64,000 bases of DNA from Verrucomicrobiota bacterium (GCA_016871805.1 VHCG01000001.1:62001-126000), one strand, 5' to 3'. Shown: positions 1-9,530, numbered from the stretch's first letter. Notes: a model not told the origin generated them from the letters alone. Numbers and translations: made by a program.

Positions 1-202
1 TCGAGGGCAGGACCAACATCCAGGCCTGCGACTGCACCCCCAGCTTCGGCAGCAATGGCGCGGCCAGGGCTCCAAGCGTGGGCGCGAAGGCGAGGCCGAC
101 GAGGGCACCGATCAGACCGACCGCCGAGCGGATGCCGCCCAGCTGGAAACCGAGGAACGCGAAACCGCCGACAAGTACGATGGCCAACACCCACATGAGC
201 AT
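1..202 (-). CDS. CvpA-like membrane protein, N-terminal part (runs off left edge)
   Basis: This reading frame is not in the ORF track because it leaves the window. On the minus strand it begins with ATG at 202 (a second in-frame ATG is at 196), six nucleotides after an in-frame TAG, and stays open for 67 codons to the edge. The peptide is hydrophobic with small residues: a first membrane segment (LMWVLAIVLVGGFAFLGF), a short GGIR turn, and a second segment rich in Ala, Leu and Gly. That pattern resembles the first two helices of CvpA (colicin V production) family proteins, whose molecular role is poorly defined. The family call is inference from a short piece; a membrane protein of some kind is well supported. 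It is divergent from the UvrA-like gene, with about 135 bp between them. Confidence 0.55.
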   Translation of the reverse strand, partial: MLMWVLAIVLVGGFAFLGFQLGGIRSAVGLIGALVGLAFAPTLGALAAPLLPKLGVQSQAWMLVLPS

Positions 203-337
203 GTCGTCAAGCTAGTCGCGGCCCTCGGACAAGTGCACGCGGAAAATGGGTAACAGAGGGGCCCATCAAGCCTTTCCCTTCCGCGTCCCCGTCCGTCGGA
301 TTGACGGCATCCGGGACCTCCGTAGGTTGCGCCTCCC

Positions 338-3300
338 ATGGCCCGGAACCCCCACGCTGATCGAGCCCGTCCCAACGGTCGCGGCCCCCATCCCCAGGTG
401 ATCCGACTCGAGGGGGTCCGACAGAACAACCTGAAGGGATTCAACCTGGAGATCCCCCTGGGGAAGCTGGTCGTGGTGACGGGCCTGAGCGGGTCCGGGA
501 AGAGCTCCCTGGCGTTCGAGACACTCTATGCGGAGGGCCAGCGGCGCTACATCGAGACCTTCACCCCCTACGCACGCCAGTTCTTCGACCGGATGGACCG
601 ACCCGCGGTCGATCGCATCGAGAACATCCCCCCCGCCATCGCCATCGAGCAGCGCAACGCGGTCCGGAGCTCCCGAAGCACCATCGGCACGATGACCGAG
701 ATCTGCGACCACCTGAAGGTCCTCTGGCCCCACTGGGCCCGCAGACAGTGCCGGGGATGCGGCCGCACCGTCCGCCGGGAGCCACCCGACCTCGTATGGG
801 AGACCGCGGGCACCATGAACGGCGAGGGCGCCGAGCTGATCGTGTCGTTCGACCTCCCCCTCACGGAACGCCTACCCATCCCGGAGCAGCTTGCGCTTCT
901 CGGCCAACAGGGATTCCGCCGTCTGCTCATCGACGGCGGAGTCGTGCGACTCGAGGACGCCGCAGGGCGCGTTTCCTCCGCCTGCCGCTCGATCACCGTC
1001 GTCACCGACCGGGTCCGGATTGCCGCAGCGAACCGGTCCCGGTTCATCGACGCCTGCGAACAGGCCTACCGCTACGGACAGGGACGTCTGAAGCTCCACG
1101 GTCCAGGCGAGGAGGGCCGGAGATCCTGCCAGCCGTTCTCGGAGGGGCTCCATTGCGCGGCCTGCGACATCGCCTACCCCGAACCGACCCCCTCCCTTTT
1201 CAGCTTCAATAACCCAATCGGGGCCTGCCCGGCCTGCAAGGGGTTCGGCCGGGTGATCTCGATCGATCCCGACCTCGCCCTGCCCGACCGCTCCAAGACC
1301 CTCGCCGAGGGCGTAGTGAAACCATGGCAGTCTGGCATGAGCGCCGAATGTCAGAAGGACATGATCCGCGCCGCACGACGCTGCGGGATCCCGCTCCACG
1401 TCCCGTTCAACAGCCTCTCCGAGGCGCATCGCCAATGGGTTGTTTCGGGGGAGCCGGGATACGACGCCAACGATCCCGAACACAGCTGGCCCAACCTCTG
1501 GTACGGGGTCGAGGGCTACTTCCGCTGGCTCGAGAGCAAGTCCTACAAGATGCACGTGCGCGTGCTGCTGTCCCGATACCGGAGCTACCGCACGTGTGCC
1601 GACTGTGACGGACGCCGCTTCAACCCGGAGTCCCTGTCCTTCCGGATTCCCTCGGATGGCCCCGGAAAACCCGCACTCGATCTCGCCTCCTTCTACGCCC
1701 TTCCCGTCCGGGAGGCTCTGGCATGGGTCCGACGTTTCGAGGACCCCTCGGCACCCGTGACCGACCCGAGGGCCATCGCGCTCCGGGAGGTCCGGATCCG
1801 ACTCGAGTACCTCGAGGAGGTGGGACTCGGCTACCTGACACTCGACCGGCCCACCCGGACCCTGTCCGGCGGGGAGACCGAGCGGGTGAACCTGACCACC
1901 TGTCTGGGGTCACGCCTCACCCATGCCCTGTTTGTCCTCGATGAACCCAGCGTGGGGCTGCATCCGCGGGACACCGACCGACTAATCCGGATCCTCCATC
2001 GGTTGCGGGACGCCGGGAACACGGTGGTGGTGGTCGAACATGAACCCAGCGTGATCCGGGCAGCGGATGAGGTGATCGACATCGGGCCAGGACATGGCCA
2101 CTCCGGTGGGGAGATCGTCTTCCAGGGTCCTCCCAAGGCCCTGACACAGGCGCGGCACTCGCTGACCGCGGCACACCTGACGGGTCGACAGCCGATGCCC
2201 ACACCCCGGCGGCGCCCGGTGGACGATGGATCGACCGGGGCTGGGCCCGGATCACGGACGCTGGAGGAGACCCGCGGCGACTACCGGGTCCCGCCCCCCC
2301 CGCGGACCGCAGCCGGACACCCGGGAGGAATCACCTCCTGGCGGGAAAACCCAGGCACCGGGGCCGTGCTCAGACTCGAAGGCGCCCGTGCCCACAACCT
2401 GAGGGATCTGTCCGTCGGGATACCGCTGAACCGGTTTGTCTGTCTCTCCGGTGTCAGCGGCTCCGGCAAGACCACCCTGGTGCGGGAAATCCTGTTTCCC
2501 CTGCTCCAGCAGCGGCTCGCCGGAAAGCAGGGGACCGCATCCGATGCCCTCGACGAGGAGGTCGATGGGGAGTCCCGGGACGAGGCACGATCGGCCCTTG
2601 CCGGGGCATCGCTCACCGGAACCGGGTCCCTGGACGCCGTCGTGCTTGTGGACCAGTCGCCCATCGGCCGAACGCCTCGCTCCAACCCGGCCGTGTACAT
2701 CGGGGCGTTCGACGACATCCGGGACCTGTTCGCCGCAAGCCCGGCCGCCCGGGAGCGGGGTCATTCGGCCGGGGCGTTCAGCTTCAATTCCGCCCAGGGA
2801 CACTGTGAACGCTGTCGGGGAGCGGGCTTCGAGAAGATCGAGATGCAGTTCCTGAGCGACGTCTTCGTCCGATGCCCCGCCTGCCAGGGCCGCCGGTACC
2901 GGGACCATATCCTCGAGGTGCGGCTCCAGAGAACCCGGCCCGCAGCGACTGCGGAGGGTCTCGATTCCATGTCCATCGCGGATCTCCTCGAGGAGCCGGT
3001 GGAGAAGGTCCTGGAATTCCTCGGCTCGCTGCCAGCCTCCAAGGCCTCGACCCGCGCGATGGCCAGGCTGTCGGTCCTCTGCGAGGTCGGGCTGGGATAC
3101 CTCCCGCTGGGCCAGCCGGTGAACACCCTCAGCGGCGGCGAGAGCCAGCGGCTGAAGCTCGCCCGTCATCTCTTGGAATCATCCACCACCCTGTCCGCCC
3201 ACACCCTGTTCCTGTTCGACGAGCCCACGACCGGACTCCACATGGAGGACGTCCGGATCCTCCTCGGGACGTTCCAGCGACTGGTCGACCGTGGGCATAC

Positions 3301-3475
3301 CGTGGTCGTCATCGAGCACAACCTCGACGTGATCCGCGCGGCGGACTGGATCGTGGACCTCGGACCGGAGGCGGGAGACCAGGGCGGAAGGGTCGTCGTG
3401 GAAGGCACACCGGAACAGGTGGCGCGTTGCGCCGCGAGCCACACCGGCCGGTTTCTGAGGTCACTGGGGATCTGA
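338..3475 (+). CDS. uvrA: UvrA-family excinuclease ATPase (possible UvrA paralogue)
   Basis: UvrA is the damage-sensing ABC ATPase of nucleotide excision repair; as a dimer it loads UvrB at lesions. Both ATPase halves are complete: Walker A GLSGSGKSS near residue 50 and GVSGSGKTT near 700, signatures LSGGETERVNL and LSGGESQRLKL, and Walker B VLDEPSVGLH and LFDEPTTGLH. Between Walker A and the signature of half one lies a region resembling the UvrB-binding domain, then the zinc module LHCAAC...GACPAC. The second zinc module is CERC...CPAC. At 1045 residues it is about 100 longer than E. coli UvrA. The excess is a Pro/Arg/Gly-rich linker between the halves (about residues 620-675) and an acidic insert after the second Walker A. 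The N-terminal signature (TERVNLTT instead of AQRIRLA) differs from textbook UvrA, so this may be a second UvrA copy rather than the main one. Confidence 0.88.
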   Translation: MARNPHADRARPNGRGPHPQVIRLEGVRQNNLKGFNLEIPLGKLVVVTGLSGSGKSSLAFETLYAEGQRRYIETFTPYARQFFDRMDRPAVDRIENIPPAIAIEQRNAVRSSRSTIGTMTEICDHLKVLWPHWARRQCRGCGRTVRREPPDLVWETAGTMNGEGAELIVSFDLPLTERLPIPEQLALLGQQGFRRLLIDGGVVRLEDAAGRVSSACRSITVVTDRVRIAAANRSRFIDACEQAYRYGQGRLKLHGPGEEGRRSCQPFSEGLHCAACDIAYPEPTPSLFSFNNPIGACPACKGFGRVISIDPDLALPDRSKTLAEGVVKPWQSGMSAECQKDMIRAARRCGIPLHVPFNSLSEAHRQWVVSGEPGYDANDPEHSWPNLWYGVEGYFRWLESKSYKMHVRVLLSRYRSYRTCADCDGRRFNPESLSFRIPSDGPGKPALDLASFYALPVREALAWVRRFEDPSAPVTDPRAIALREVRIRLEYLEEVGLGYLTLDRPTRTLSGGETERVNLTTCLGSRLTHALFVLDEPSVGLHPRDTDRLIRILHRLRDAGNTVVVVEHEPSVIRAADEVIDIGPGHGHSGGEIVFQGPPKALTQARHSLTAAHLTGRQPMPTPRRRPVDDGSTGAGPGSRTLEETRGDYRVPPPPRTAAGHPGGITSWRENPGTGAVLRLEGARAHNLRDLSVGIPLNRFVCLSGVSGSGKTTLVREILFPLLQQRLAGKQGTASDALDEEVDGESRDEARSALAGASLTGTGSLDAVVLVDQSPIGRTPRSNPAVYIGAFDDIRDLFAASPAARERGHSAGAFSFNSAQGHCERCRGAGFEKIEMQFLSDVFVRCPACQGRRYRDHILEVRLQRTRPAATAEGLDSMSIADLLEEPVEKVLEFLGSLPASKASTRAMARLSVLCEVGLGYLPLGQPVNTLSGGESQRLKLARHLLESSTTLSAHTLFLFDEPTTGLHMEDVRILLGTFQRLVDRGHTVVVIEHNLDVIRAADWIVDLGPEAGDQGGRVVVEGTPEQVARCAASHTGRFLRSLGI

Positions 3476-3502
3476 CCCGGGAGAACTCCCCGGATACCGC
3501 GC

Positions 3503-5389
3503 TCAGGGGGTCTGCGGCGTGGTCAGCAGACCCTGTCGCTCGATGTCTTCCAGCACCGCGCGAGCCATGTCGTTGCTCCACCACTGCCACTCGAGGGAAC
3601 GCTTGGCCAGCTTCCGGGCCTCCTCGATGCGTCCGTCCTGGAGCGCATACCAGGCGAGGTTCGAGGCGATCAGGATGTCGTTCGGCCCGAGCTGCTCGGC
3701 CTTCTGGAGGGCGATCGCGCCCTTGTCGGGATCCCGCAGCCAACGGTGCGTCTGGCCCAGGGCCAACTGGGTGCGGGCCGAATAGGGATCGAGCACCGCG
3801 GCGCGTTCAAGCCACTGGACCGCTTCGGTGGCCAGCTCGCGCCACGTCACCTCGCCCTCGAAGCTAGCCCGACGCAGGTTCTCACCCAGTTCATAGGCGG
3901 TCCTCGGGTTGTCGGGACGGGCCGCGGCCGCGGCCTTGAGGTCGGCAATGAGGGTGTCCGTGACCTCCCTCTGGACCACCGCCCGGTTCAATGCCAAGCC
4001 CTCGCGCCCAAAGGTCCAGACCTCACCGGCAAGCCAGTAGACCACCGCACCCGTCGCAAGCGTCAGCAGGACGCGCGAAAAGGGCCCGGCCCCGAACCAG
4101 AAGCGCTCGGTGGCGTGCCGGAGGTGGGACGCCAGCAGGGCCGCAACCAGCGAGGCCGCGACCGCGATGGCCGGGATGTGGAGGTCGAAATCCACCACGA
4201 CGTGCACCGCCAGAGAACCCAGTCCCACGGTGGAGCCCAGATAGAAGGACGTCCGATTGCTGCTGCGGGTCCCAAGGTCACCCGAACCACGCTCGACATA
4301 CTTGAGGGACCGGACCACGCCCCAGCCGAAGGCGAGGAGGGTCGCCGCGGCGAGGCCAGCCCCCACAACGCCGTAGTCGACGAGCAGGTTGAGATAGTCG
4401 TTGTGGACCCATACCGGGAACGTCTGGTTCCGCGGTCCCCGATACTGGGGAAAACGGACATCGAACTGTCCGGGGCCGACCCCCATCCAGACATGATCCT
4501 TCCACATGGCCCAGGCCGGACCCCAGAGGACGCCACGCCCCTGCCCCGAATCGATGTTCCCATCGCGGTTCAGGTTCTCGATCCGAGCCCTCGCCTTCTC
4601 GGAGCGTTCGAGGAAGTTCCACCCTCCGAGCACTAGGACTGCCGCCGTGATCGCCACCGGGATCCGAAGCTCCCAACGGCGCCACCCCAGCCAGCCCAGG
4701 AGCGACACCAGCCCCACCCCCACCGCCAGCCAGCCGCCGCGCGACATCGTCACCCCCACCGCACCCAGCATCATCAGAGAGGCGTAGGTGTAGAGGACCT
4801 TCAGCAACGCCCCCCCGCGTCCGACGAACACCTGGGCGACCGCCAACGGGAGAACCAGCGAGAGGAACCCCGCCAGATGGTTGGGGTTCACGAACGTCCC
4901 ACCCGCCCGCTTGAAGTACTGCGGAGGCTGCGTCAGCCACAGGACACGGTTGGAGTTGCTGATCCACTGGATCAGGGCATAGGCCGCGACCAGGGCGCCG
5001 AAGGCCACCAGGACGTGGGTGGCGTTCTGGACCGTCTCCTGACGGTAGAGCGACTGGAGTCCCACCCAGAAGATGACCGCGACGAGCACCAGCAGGAGGA
5101 GCTCCTTCTCCGCGGGGTATCCGACCGGCGCCTGCTGGGTCCGCCAGACCGCATATCCAAGGAACCCCGCCGCCGGCACCAGCACGGGATGCAGCAACAG
5201 CCGGGGAGTTCCCGCGGTCCAGAGACGGACCGCCGTCAGACCCAGGGCGACGCCAGCCAGCAGGAGCATCCCCGCAAAGTCACTGGTCCGGACCCCGCCG
5301 AAGAAGAGGAGACCCAAGCCGAGGGTCGACACCAAGGCCACCAGAGTGGCCTTGTCCAAGAATTTGTCCCAGTCATCACGATCCCACAT
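3503..5389 (-). CDS. O-antigen ligase family membrane protein with C-terminal TPR region
   Basis: This is a 628-residue polytopic inner-membrane protein. It has about ten hydrophobic segments in the first 440 residues, and a large loop (roughly residues 270-340) carries a conserved-looking VGPGQFDVRFPQYR and WVHNDYLNLLVDYG stretch. The motif GTFVNPNHLAGFL near residue 165 is typical of the Wzy_C/O-antigen ligase superfamily, which joins or polymerises glycan chains on lipid carriers at the periplasmic face. The soluble tail from about residue 490 reads as tetratricopeptide-like helices (WLERAAVLDPYSARTQLALGQ, then ALQKAEQLGPNDILIASNLAWYALQ in shifted register), a combination common in this superfamily. 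No other glycan genes are adjacent, so the substrate cannot be inferred. It converges on uvrA with 27 bp between stops. Confidence 0.85.
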   Translation of the reverse strand: MWDRDDWDKFLDKATLVALVSTLGLGLLFFGGVRTSDFAGMLLLAGVALGLTAVRLWTAGTPRLLLHPVLVPAAGFLGYAVWRTQQAPVGYPAEKELLLLVLVAVIFWVGLQSLYRQETVQNATHVLVAFGALVAAYALIQWISNSNRVLWLTQPPQYFKRAGGTFVNPNHLAGFLSLVLPLAVAQVFVGRGGALLKVLYTYASLMMLGAVGVTMSRGGWLAVGVGLVSLLGWLGWRRWELRIPVAITAAVLVLGGWNFLERSEKARARIENLNRDGNIDSGQGRGVLWGPAWAMWKDHVWMGVGPGQFDVRFPQYRGPRNQTFPVWVHNDYLNLLVDYGVVGAGLAAATLLAFGWGVVRSLKYVERGSGDLGTRSSNRTSFYLGSTVGLGSLAVHVVVDFDLHIPAIAVAASLVAALLASHLRHATERFWFGAGPFSRVLLTLATGAVVYWLAGEVWTFGREGLALNRAVVQREVTDTLIADLKAAAAARPDNPRTAYELGENLRRASFEGEVTWRELATEAVQWLERAAVLDPYSARTQLALGQTHRWLRDPDKGAIALQKAEQLGPNDILIASNLAWYALQDGRIEEARKLAKRSLEWQWWSNDMARAVLEDIERQGLLTTPQTP

Positions 5390-5526
5390 CGCCTAGGGCG
5401 GGAATCGTAGGGAAGAAAAGGCGAAGGCCGGAAGCAGAAGTTGCCGGGATTTTGGCCACCGAGCGGCGGGACGGCCCCGCGGAGGGAATCCCGGAATGGT
5501 GGTAATATTCTTCGGAGGCCGACTGA

Positions 5527-5832
5527 TTGATGGCAATGCAGCACCCCGCTGATCCCATGAAATTCGTCATCTACCGAGACCCCGTCGGACTCTGGCGCTG
5601 GACCTATGAGGTGAATGGGCGGGCCCTGGCCGAAGGCGGCGGAGCCCACCCGACTCCGGCCCGATGCCTCGAGGACATCGCCCAGATCCGATCCGCGCAC
5701 CTGTCCCCGGTGTCCGTATCCCCCTTCCATCGCCTGCTGTCCGGCGAGACGGCTCTCACGGCGTCCCAATCGCGCGACGCTCCGGGTCCCGGGCTCGGAG
5801 AGCCACTCACCACAGGCCAACCGCACGGCTAG
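5527..5832 (+). CDS. DUF1508-like small protein
   Basis: A 101-residue protein. The core (KFVIYRDPVGLWRWTYEV, residues 12-29, followed by an NGRALAEGGG turn and a helix CLEDIAQIRS) resembles the short beta-beta-beta-alpha repeat of DUF1508/YegP proteins, whose function is not established. The C-terminal 45 residues are Ser/Pro/Gly-rich and look disordered. The start could be TTG at 5527 or ATG at 5530; a GGAGG lies 8-11 nt upstream of these. ATG at 5557 (MKFVIY) has no visible ribosome-binding site. TAATAT at 5503-5508 could be a -10 element. Its stop overlaps that of the convergent WYL gene by 4 bp. The DUF assignment is by pattern only. Confidence 0.5.
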   Translation: MMAMQHPADPMKFVIYRDPVGLWRWTYEVNGRALAEGGGAHPTPARCLEDIAQIRSAHLSPVSVSPFHRLLSGETALTASQSRDAPGPGLGEPLTTGQPHG

Positions 5833-6884
5833 ACCGCACGCCGCGCACGCACCCCGATCGTCCCGGGCGCGGGATGGACCTCCTGGATCCGGATCGCAGC
5901 ACGGCGGACCCGTTCGATGAGTTCCACAGGAGCCACCACCCGGGCGGCGCCACCCCACCCCAGGATCCAGCGTTCGATCTCCGTGAGGCTTCCCAGACGG
6001 AGACCCACCTCCACACCGCCATCCTCCAGTTCCCTGACGATCTGGGAGGGATGCCAGCGCTTCTCCCGGAGGTAGTCCGCCACGGAGGTATCGAATCGGA
6101 GCACCACCTCGAAATCGCCCTCCTTCGACCGGACGCCGAAGCTGTCCTGGAGCAGTTTCTGGAGCTCGAACTTCGCCAGCCGGGTGAAGGTCGTGCCGGT
6201 CGGTGTCGCCGAGACGATCCGGGCCGGCACGAACCGACGGAGATCCTTCCGAAGGTGGTCGAAGGCGAACAGGTACCAGTCCCCGTTGACGTTCGCGATC
6301 TGGTAGGGATCGACCACCCGCTCCTCCTCCAGCCTCGCTCCCGGCTTCCGGTACCGGAGGACGAGCTGCTGCCGACGCTGTGCTGCGCGGATGAGGGATT
6401 CCAGGACGGGCGGCACCTGGTCGGGCGGTTCCGCCGTGGTGTGGAACGAGATGGACTGGTCCCAGTCGGCCAGGTTCAGCGACACCGTGTCCGGCAGGGC
6501 CTGCTCCAGTTTCCGGAGAGCCCCCACCAGACGCTTCTCGAATGGCGTTCCGCGGTACTGCTGCAGCGCCTTCTCGGCGACGATCAACGCCACGAGCTCC
6601 CCTTCCGAGATCTGGAGCGTCGGGAATGCATCGACCTCCTCGGTGTAGCGGAAGCCGTTGTGCTCCGGACGGAACTCGATCGGCAGCCCCATCCGGTCGC
6701 GCATGAACTCGATGTCGCGCTGGATCGTCTTGGTGCTCACCTCGAGCAACCGCGAGAGGGTGGAGCAGTTCGGATTGCCGCCCTCCTGCAGGGCCGCGTG
6801 GATCCGGATCATCCGATCCAGCGGAGGCCGCGTGAGCGGGAGACGGCCACCGGCACCAGGAGCAGGATTGCGGGACGGAGGCAT
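5829..6884 (-). CDS. WYL-domain transcriptional regulator (HTH + WYL)
   Basis: A DNA-binding regulator of the YafY/DeoR-like WYL class. The N-terminal helix-turn-helix lies around residues 20-70 (the RMIRIHAALQEGG helix, the SRLLEVSTKTIQRDI recognition region). The WYL domain follows in the middle, with GDWYLFAFDHLRKDLRRF carrying the namesake W-Y-L. The C-terminal WCX-like extension (VVLRFDTSVADYLREKRWHPSQ) is typical. WYL domains are thought to sense small ligands or nucleic acid. I chose ATG at 6884 (MPPSRN) rather than the track's 6974, because the longer form would run 76 bp into folE2. From 6884 the gene starts 14 bp after the folE2 stop, so the two are probably cotranscribed. Its target genes cannot be told from the sequence. 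Confidence 0.88.
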   Translation of the reverse strand: MPPSRNPAPGAGGRLPLTRPPLDRMIRIHAALQEGGNPNCSTLSRLLEVSTKTIQRDIEFMRDRMGLPIEFRPEHNGFRYTEEVDAFPTLQISEGELVALIVAEKALQQYRGTPFEKRLVGALRKLEQALPDTVSLNLADWDQSISFHTTAEPPDQVPPVLESLIRAAQRRQQLVLRYRKPGARLEEERVVDPYQIANVNGDWYLFAFDHLRKDLRRFVPARIVSATPTGTTFTRLAKFELQKLLQDSFGVRSKEGDFEVVLRFDTSVADYLREKRWHPSQIVRELEDGGVEVGLRLGSLTEIERWILGWGGAARVVAPVELIERVRRAAIRIQEVHPAPGTIGVRARRAV

Positions 6885-6898
6885 CCGGTCAGCCGCGG

Positions 6899-7681
6899 TC
6901 AGTGCCGCTCGATGAGGGCGTAGGCGTTGTGGTTGTGGATGCTCTCCTGGTTCTCGGCCTCGACCCGGTACCACACGACATCGGCTCGCTGGTTCAGACG
7001 CAGCGCCACGTTGCGGACGAGATCCTCCACGAACACCGGGTTCTCATAGGCTCGCTCCGTCACCGCCTTCTCATCCTCGCGCTTCAGCAGGGAATACATC
7101 TCGCTGCTGCCGCACGACTCGATGAGGGAGATGAGGTCCTCGATCCAGAACACATCCTTCGACCGCACGCTGACGGTGACCTCGCCGCGCTGGTTGTGGG
7201 CGCCGTACTTCGAGATCGCCTTCGAACAGGGACAGAGGGTCGTGACGTTGCACTTGAGGCTCAGGACCAGATCGTAGTCGCGGCCATGCATCGTGGCCTC
7301 GAACCTTACCGTGTAATCCAGGACGCCCGGCTTCCCGGAGACCGGAGCGTTCTTGGTTTGGAAAAACGGAAACTCCATCTCGAGATGGGCACTTCGGGCG
7401 TGGAGCCGAGATTGCATCTCCCTCAGGACGACGGGGATGCTCTCGACATGGAAGACGCTGCCGTGGGCGTTCAGGACCTCCACGAAGCGACTCATGTGGG
7501 TGCCCTTGAACTCCTTGGGGAGATCCACGAAGAGACCGACGGTGGCCACCGTGCTCTGCAGGGAGGCGGTCGACTTGTCTCGGACCTGGATCGGGTAACG
7601 GAGCCCACGGACCCCCACCTTGTCGATGGGCAGCTCCCGATGGTCGGGCTCGCTTTGCTTGTCGGTCAGATTCTTGCTCAC
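6899..7681 (-). CDS. folE2: GTP cyclohydrolase FolE2 (type IB)
   Basis: FolE2 converts GTP to 7,8-dihydroneopterin triphosphate, the first step of folate (and queuosine) synthesis, using various divalent metals where FolE needs zinc. The 260-residue length is normal. Diagnostic motifs include the metal-binding Cys region TLCPCSKAIS followed by GAHNQRG (about residues 147-166) and the C-terminal VEAENQESIHNHNAYALIE. The gene precedes the WYL regulator by 14 bp and is divergent from the bifunctional-nuclease-like gene, leaving about 160 bp for promoters. FolE2 is often zinc-regulated in other bacteria; I see no clear Zur palindrome here. folA, another folate gene, lies 36 kb away in the same window. 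Confidence 0.96.
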   Translation of the reverse strand: MSKNLTDKQSEPDHRELPIDKVGVRGLRYPIQVRDKSTASLQSTVATVGLFVDLPKEFKGTHMSRFVEVLNAHGSVFHVESIPVVLREMQSRLHARSAHLEMEFPFFQTKNAPVSGKPGVLDYTVRFEATMHGRDYDLVLSLKCNVTTLCPCSKAISKYGAHNQRGEVTVSVRSKDVFWIEDLISLIESCGSSEMYSLLKREDEKAVTERAYENPVFVEDLVRNVALRLNQRADVVWYRVEAENQESIHNHNAYALIERH

Positions 7682-7842
7682 AGCGTTTGAACGTGGCCCA
7701 GCTTCACCGGATGCAAAGGGAGCGTCACCGGAAATCTCCCGGATTCGGGGTCTCCGGGACGGATCGGAGGGACAGGACCTTCACCGAATGGCCCGGCTCA
7801 CCGACCCTTGCGTTCACACCGAAGCGTTTCCACACTCTCCGC

Positions 7843-8301
7843 GTGAAGAGAGACGTCATACCGGTGCAGATCCGGGGGCTCCTGCCCTCCTCCAACGGAG
7901 TGGCTCTCTTCATCGGCAACGAGACCAAGGTCTTCGTGATCCAGGTCGAGCACAACATGGGAGCCATCATCGGCATGGCGCTGCGCGGCAGCCACCATGA
8001 GCGCCCCCTCACCCACGACCTGGTCGGCCACATCTTCAAGGGATTCGGCATCACCGTGGAGCGGGTCATCATCACCGAACTCCACAATTCCACCTATTTC
8101 GCCCGACTCATCCTCAAGCAGGAGAGCGAGCTGGGCTCGAAGCTCGTGGAGCTCGACGGCCGTCCCAGCGACTGCCTCGCCCTCGCCGCGGCCCAGAAAC
8201 GCCCGATGTACGTGGCGCGGAAGCTGTTCGAGGAGGTGGAGGACATGACCGAGGTGTTCTCGCGGATCGGCGAGGAACCCTCCGACGAGGAACCCACCTG
8301 A
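7843..8301 (+). CDS. Bifunctional-nuclease-domain (BFN/DUF151) protein
   Basis: A single BFN (DUF151) domain of about 152 residues. Recognisable family blocks are GVALFIGNETKVFVIQVEHNMG, LRGSHHERPLTHDL, FKGFGITVERVIITELHNSTYFARLIL, ELDGRPSDCLALA and AQKRPMYVARKLFEEVEDMTE (each quoted in part). Plant members have DNase and RNase activity; the bacterial role is uncertain. I chose GTG at 7843 because the following VKRDVIPVQIRG is the usual family beginning. The track start (TTG 7687) adds a basic, poorly structured stretch that fills the divergent promoter region. The stop codon overlaps the ATG of holA by one base (TGATG), so the two are translationally coupled. Confidence 0.85.
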   Translation: MKRDVIPVQIRGLLPSSNGVALFIGNETKVFVIQVEHNMGAIIGMALRGSHHERPLTHDLVGHIFKGFGITVERVIITELHNSTYFARLILKQESELGSKLVELDGRPSDCLALAAAQKRPMYVARKLFEEVEDMTEVFSRIGEEPSDEEPT

Positions 8302-9470
8302 TGCCGAAGGCGGTCCAGGACGCCGGGGCCACACGGGCCTCCGCGCTTCCGATCACGCTCGTCTGCGGCGAGGAGGAGTTCTCGGTCAAGCAACGCGCCC
8401 GAGAGCTCTGGAACCAGTGGTGCCAGGAGATCCCCGGCATGGACCACGAGATCCTCGAGGCGTCGGCCGGCACCGTCGACGAGGCACTGAATCGGATCGT
8501 GAAGGTCCGCGAGTCCCTGCAGACCCTCCCCTTCTTCGGTGGCGACAAGCTCGTCTGGTTCCGGGACTGCACCTTCCTCGGCGAGGACCGGACCGGTCAG
8601 TCCGCGACCGTCACCGAGGCGCTGGCCGGTCTGGCGGAGGAATGGAAGACCTTCAACTGGCAGGGACTTCGACTCCTCATCTCATCAGGGAAACCCGACA
8701 AGCGCCGGGCCTTCTTCAAGGCCCTCGACAAGCTCGCGACCGTCGAGCACTTCGCCTCCCTGTCCGACGAGAGGGACTGGGCGGATCGGCTCGAATCGGA
8801 AGCACTCCAACGGATCAAAGCCGCCGGGAAACGCATCCAGGACGAGGCGCTGGGTGAGCTGGTCGGACGGGTCGGACCCAACCTCCGGGCCCTGCACGGT
8901 GAGATCGAGAAGCTCCTGCTGTACGCGGGCGACGCCCCGGAACTCAGCATCGACGCCGTCCGTCTCCTCACCCCGCTGCAGAAGCAGGCCGAGGGATTCG
9001 CCCTCGGTGAGGCCGTCGGGGACCGCGACCTCGTGCGCTCGCTCAAGGTCCTCGACGAGGAGCTCTGGACCATCCGGGCGGGCACCGACAAGCGGAAGAG
9101 CGAGATCGGGGTCGTCTACGGTCTCATCTCCAAGTTCCGGCTCCTCCTGCTCGTGAAGGAGCTCCGGCGTCTGGGCCGGCTGCGTCCCGCACGCGACTAC
9201 AATGGCGCCCGGACGCAGCTCGCGTCGGCCGATACGACCGGGATGCCGACCGACAGGCGTTTCTCACCGTTTGCCGCCCATCCGTTCAGCGTCTTCCAGG
9301 CGATGAAGCAGGTGGACCGCTGGGAGATCGAGGAACTGGTCCGCGCGATGGACCGTCTTCTCGAGGCGAACGTGCAGCTGGTGGCCTCCGGCCTCGACGA
9401 GGCCGTGGTCCTCCAACGGCTCCTGATCGAGCTGATCGGGACCCGACCGTCCACCCGCCGCAGGAGCTGA
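8301..9470 (+). CDS. holA: DNA polymerase III subunit delta
   Basis: Delta is the clamp-opening subunit of the replicative clamp loader and acts with tau/gamma and delta-prime to put the sliding clamp on DNA. The 389-residue protein shows the holA pattern: an N-terminal segment ITLVCGEEEFSVKQRARE replacing a functional P-loop, the middle SSGKPDKRRAFFKAL and DWADRLESEALQRI parts, the GPNLRALHGEIEKLLLYAGD helix pair typical of domain II, and an all-helical collar domain at the end. Sequence conservation in holA is always low, but the order of these elements is convincing. It starts on ATG 8301 overlapping the upstream stop, which suggests an operon with the BFN-domain gene. Confidence 0.88.
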   Translation: MPKAVQDAGATRASALPITLVCGEEEFSVKQRARELWNQWCQEIPGMDHEILEASAGTVDEALNRIVKVRESLQTLPFFGGDKLVWFRDCTFLGEDRTGQSATVTEALAGLAEEWKTFNWQGLRLLISSGKPDKRRAFFKALDKLATVEHFASLSDERDWADRLESEALQRIKAAGKRIQDEALGELVGRVGPNLRALHGEIEKLLLYAGDAPELSIDAVRLLTPLQKQAEGFALGEAVGDRDLVRSLKVLDEELWTIRAGTDKRKSEIGVVYGLISKFRLLLLVKELRRLGRLRPARDYNGARTQLASADTTGMPTDRRFSPFAAHPFSVFQAMKQVDRWEIEELVRAMDRLLEANVQLVASGLDEAVVLQRLLIELIGTRPSTRRRS

Positions 9471-9530
9471 CCCGGCCCGACGGATCGGCCCCGGAGTCTG
9501 GATGGACGCCTCCCGAGTCTGGCGCTTCGA

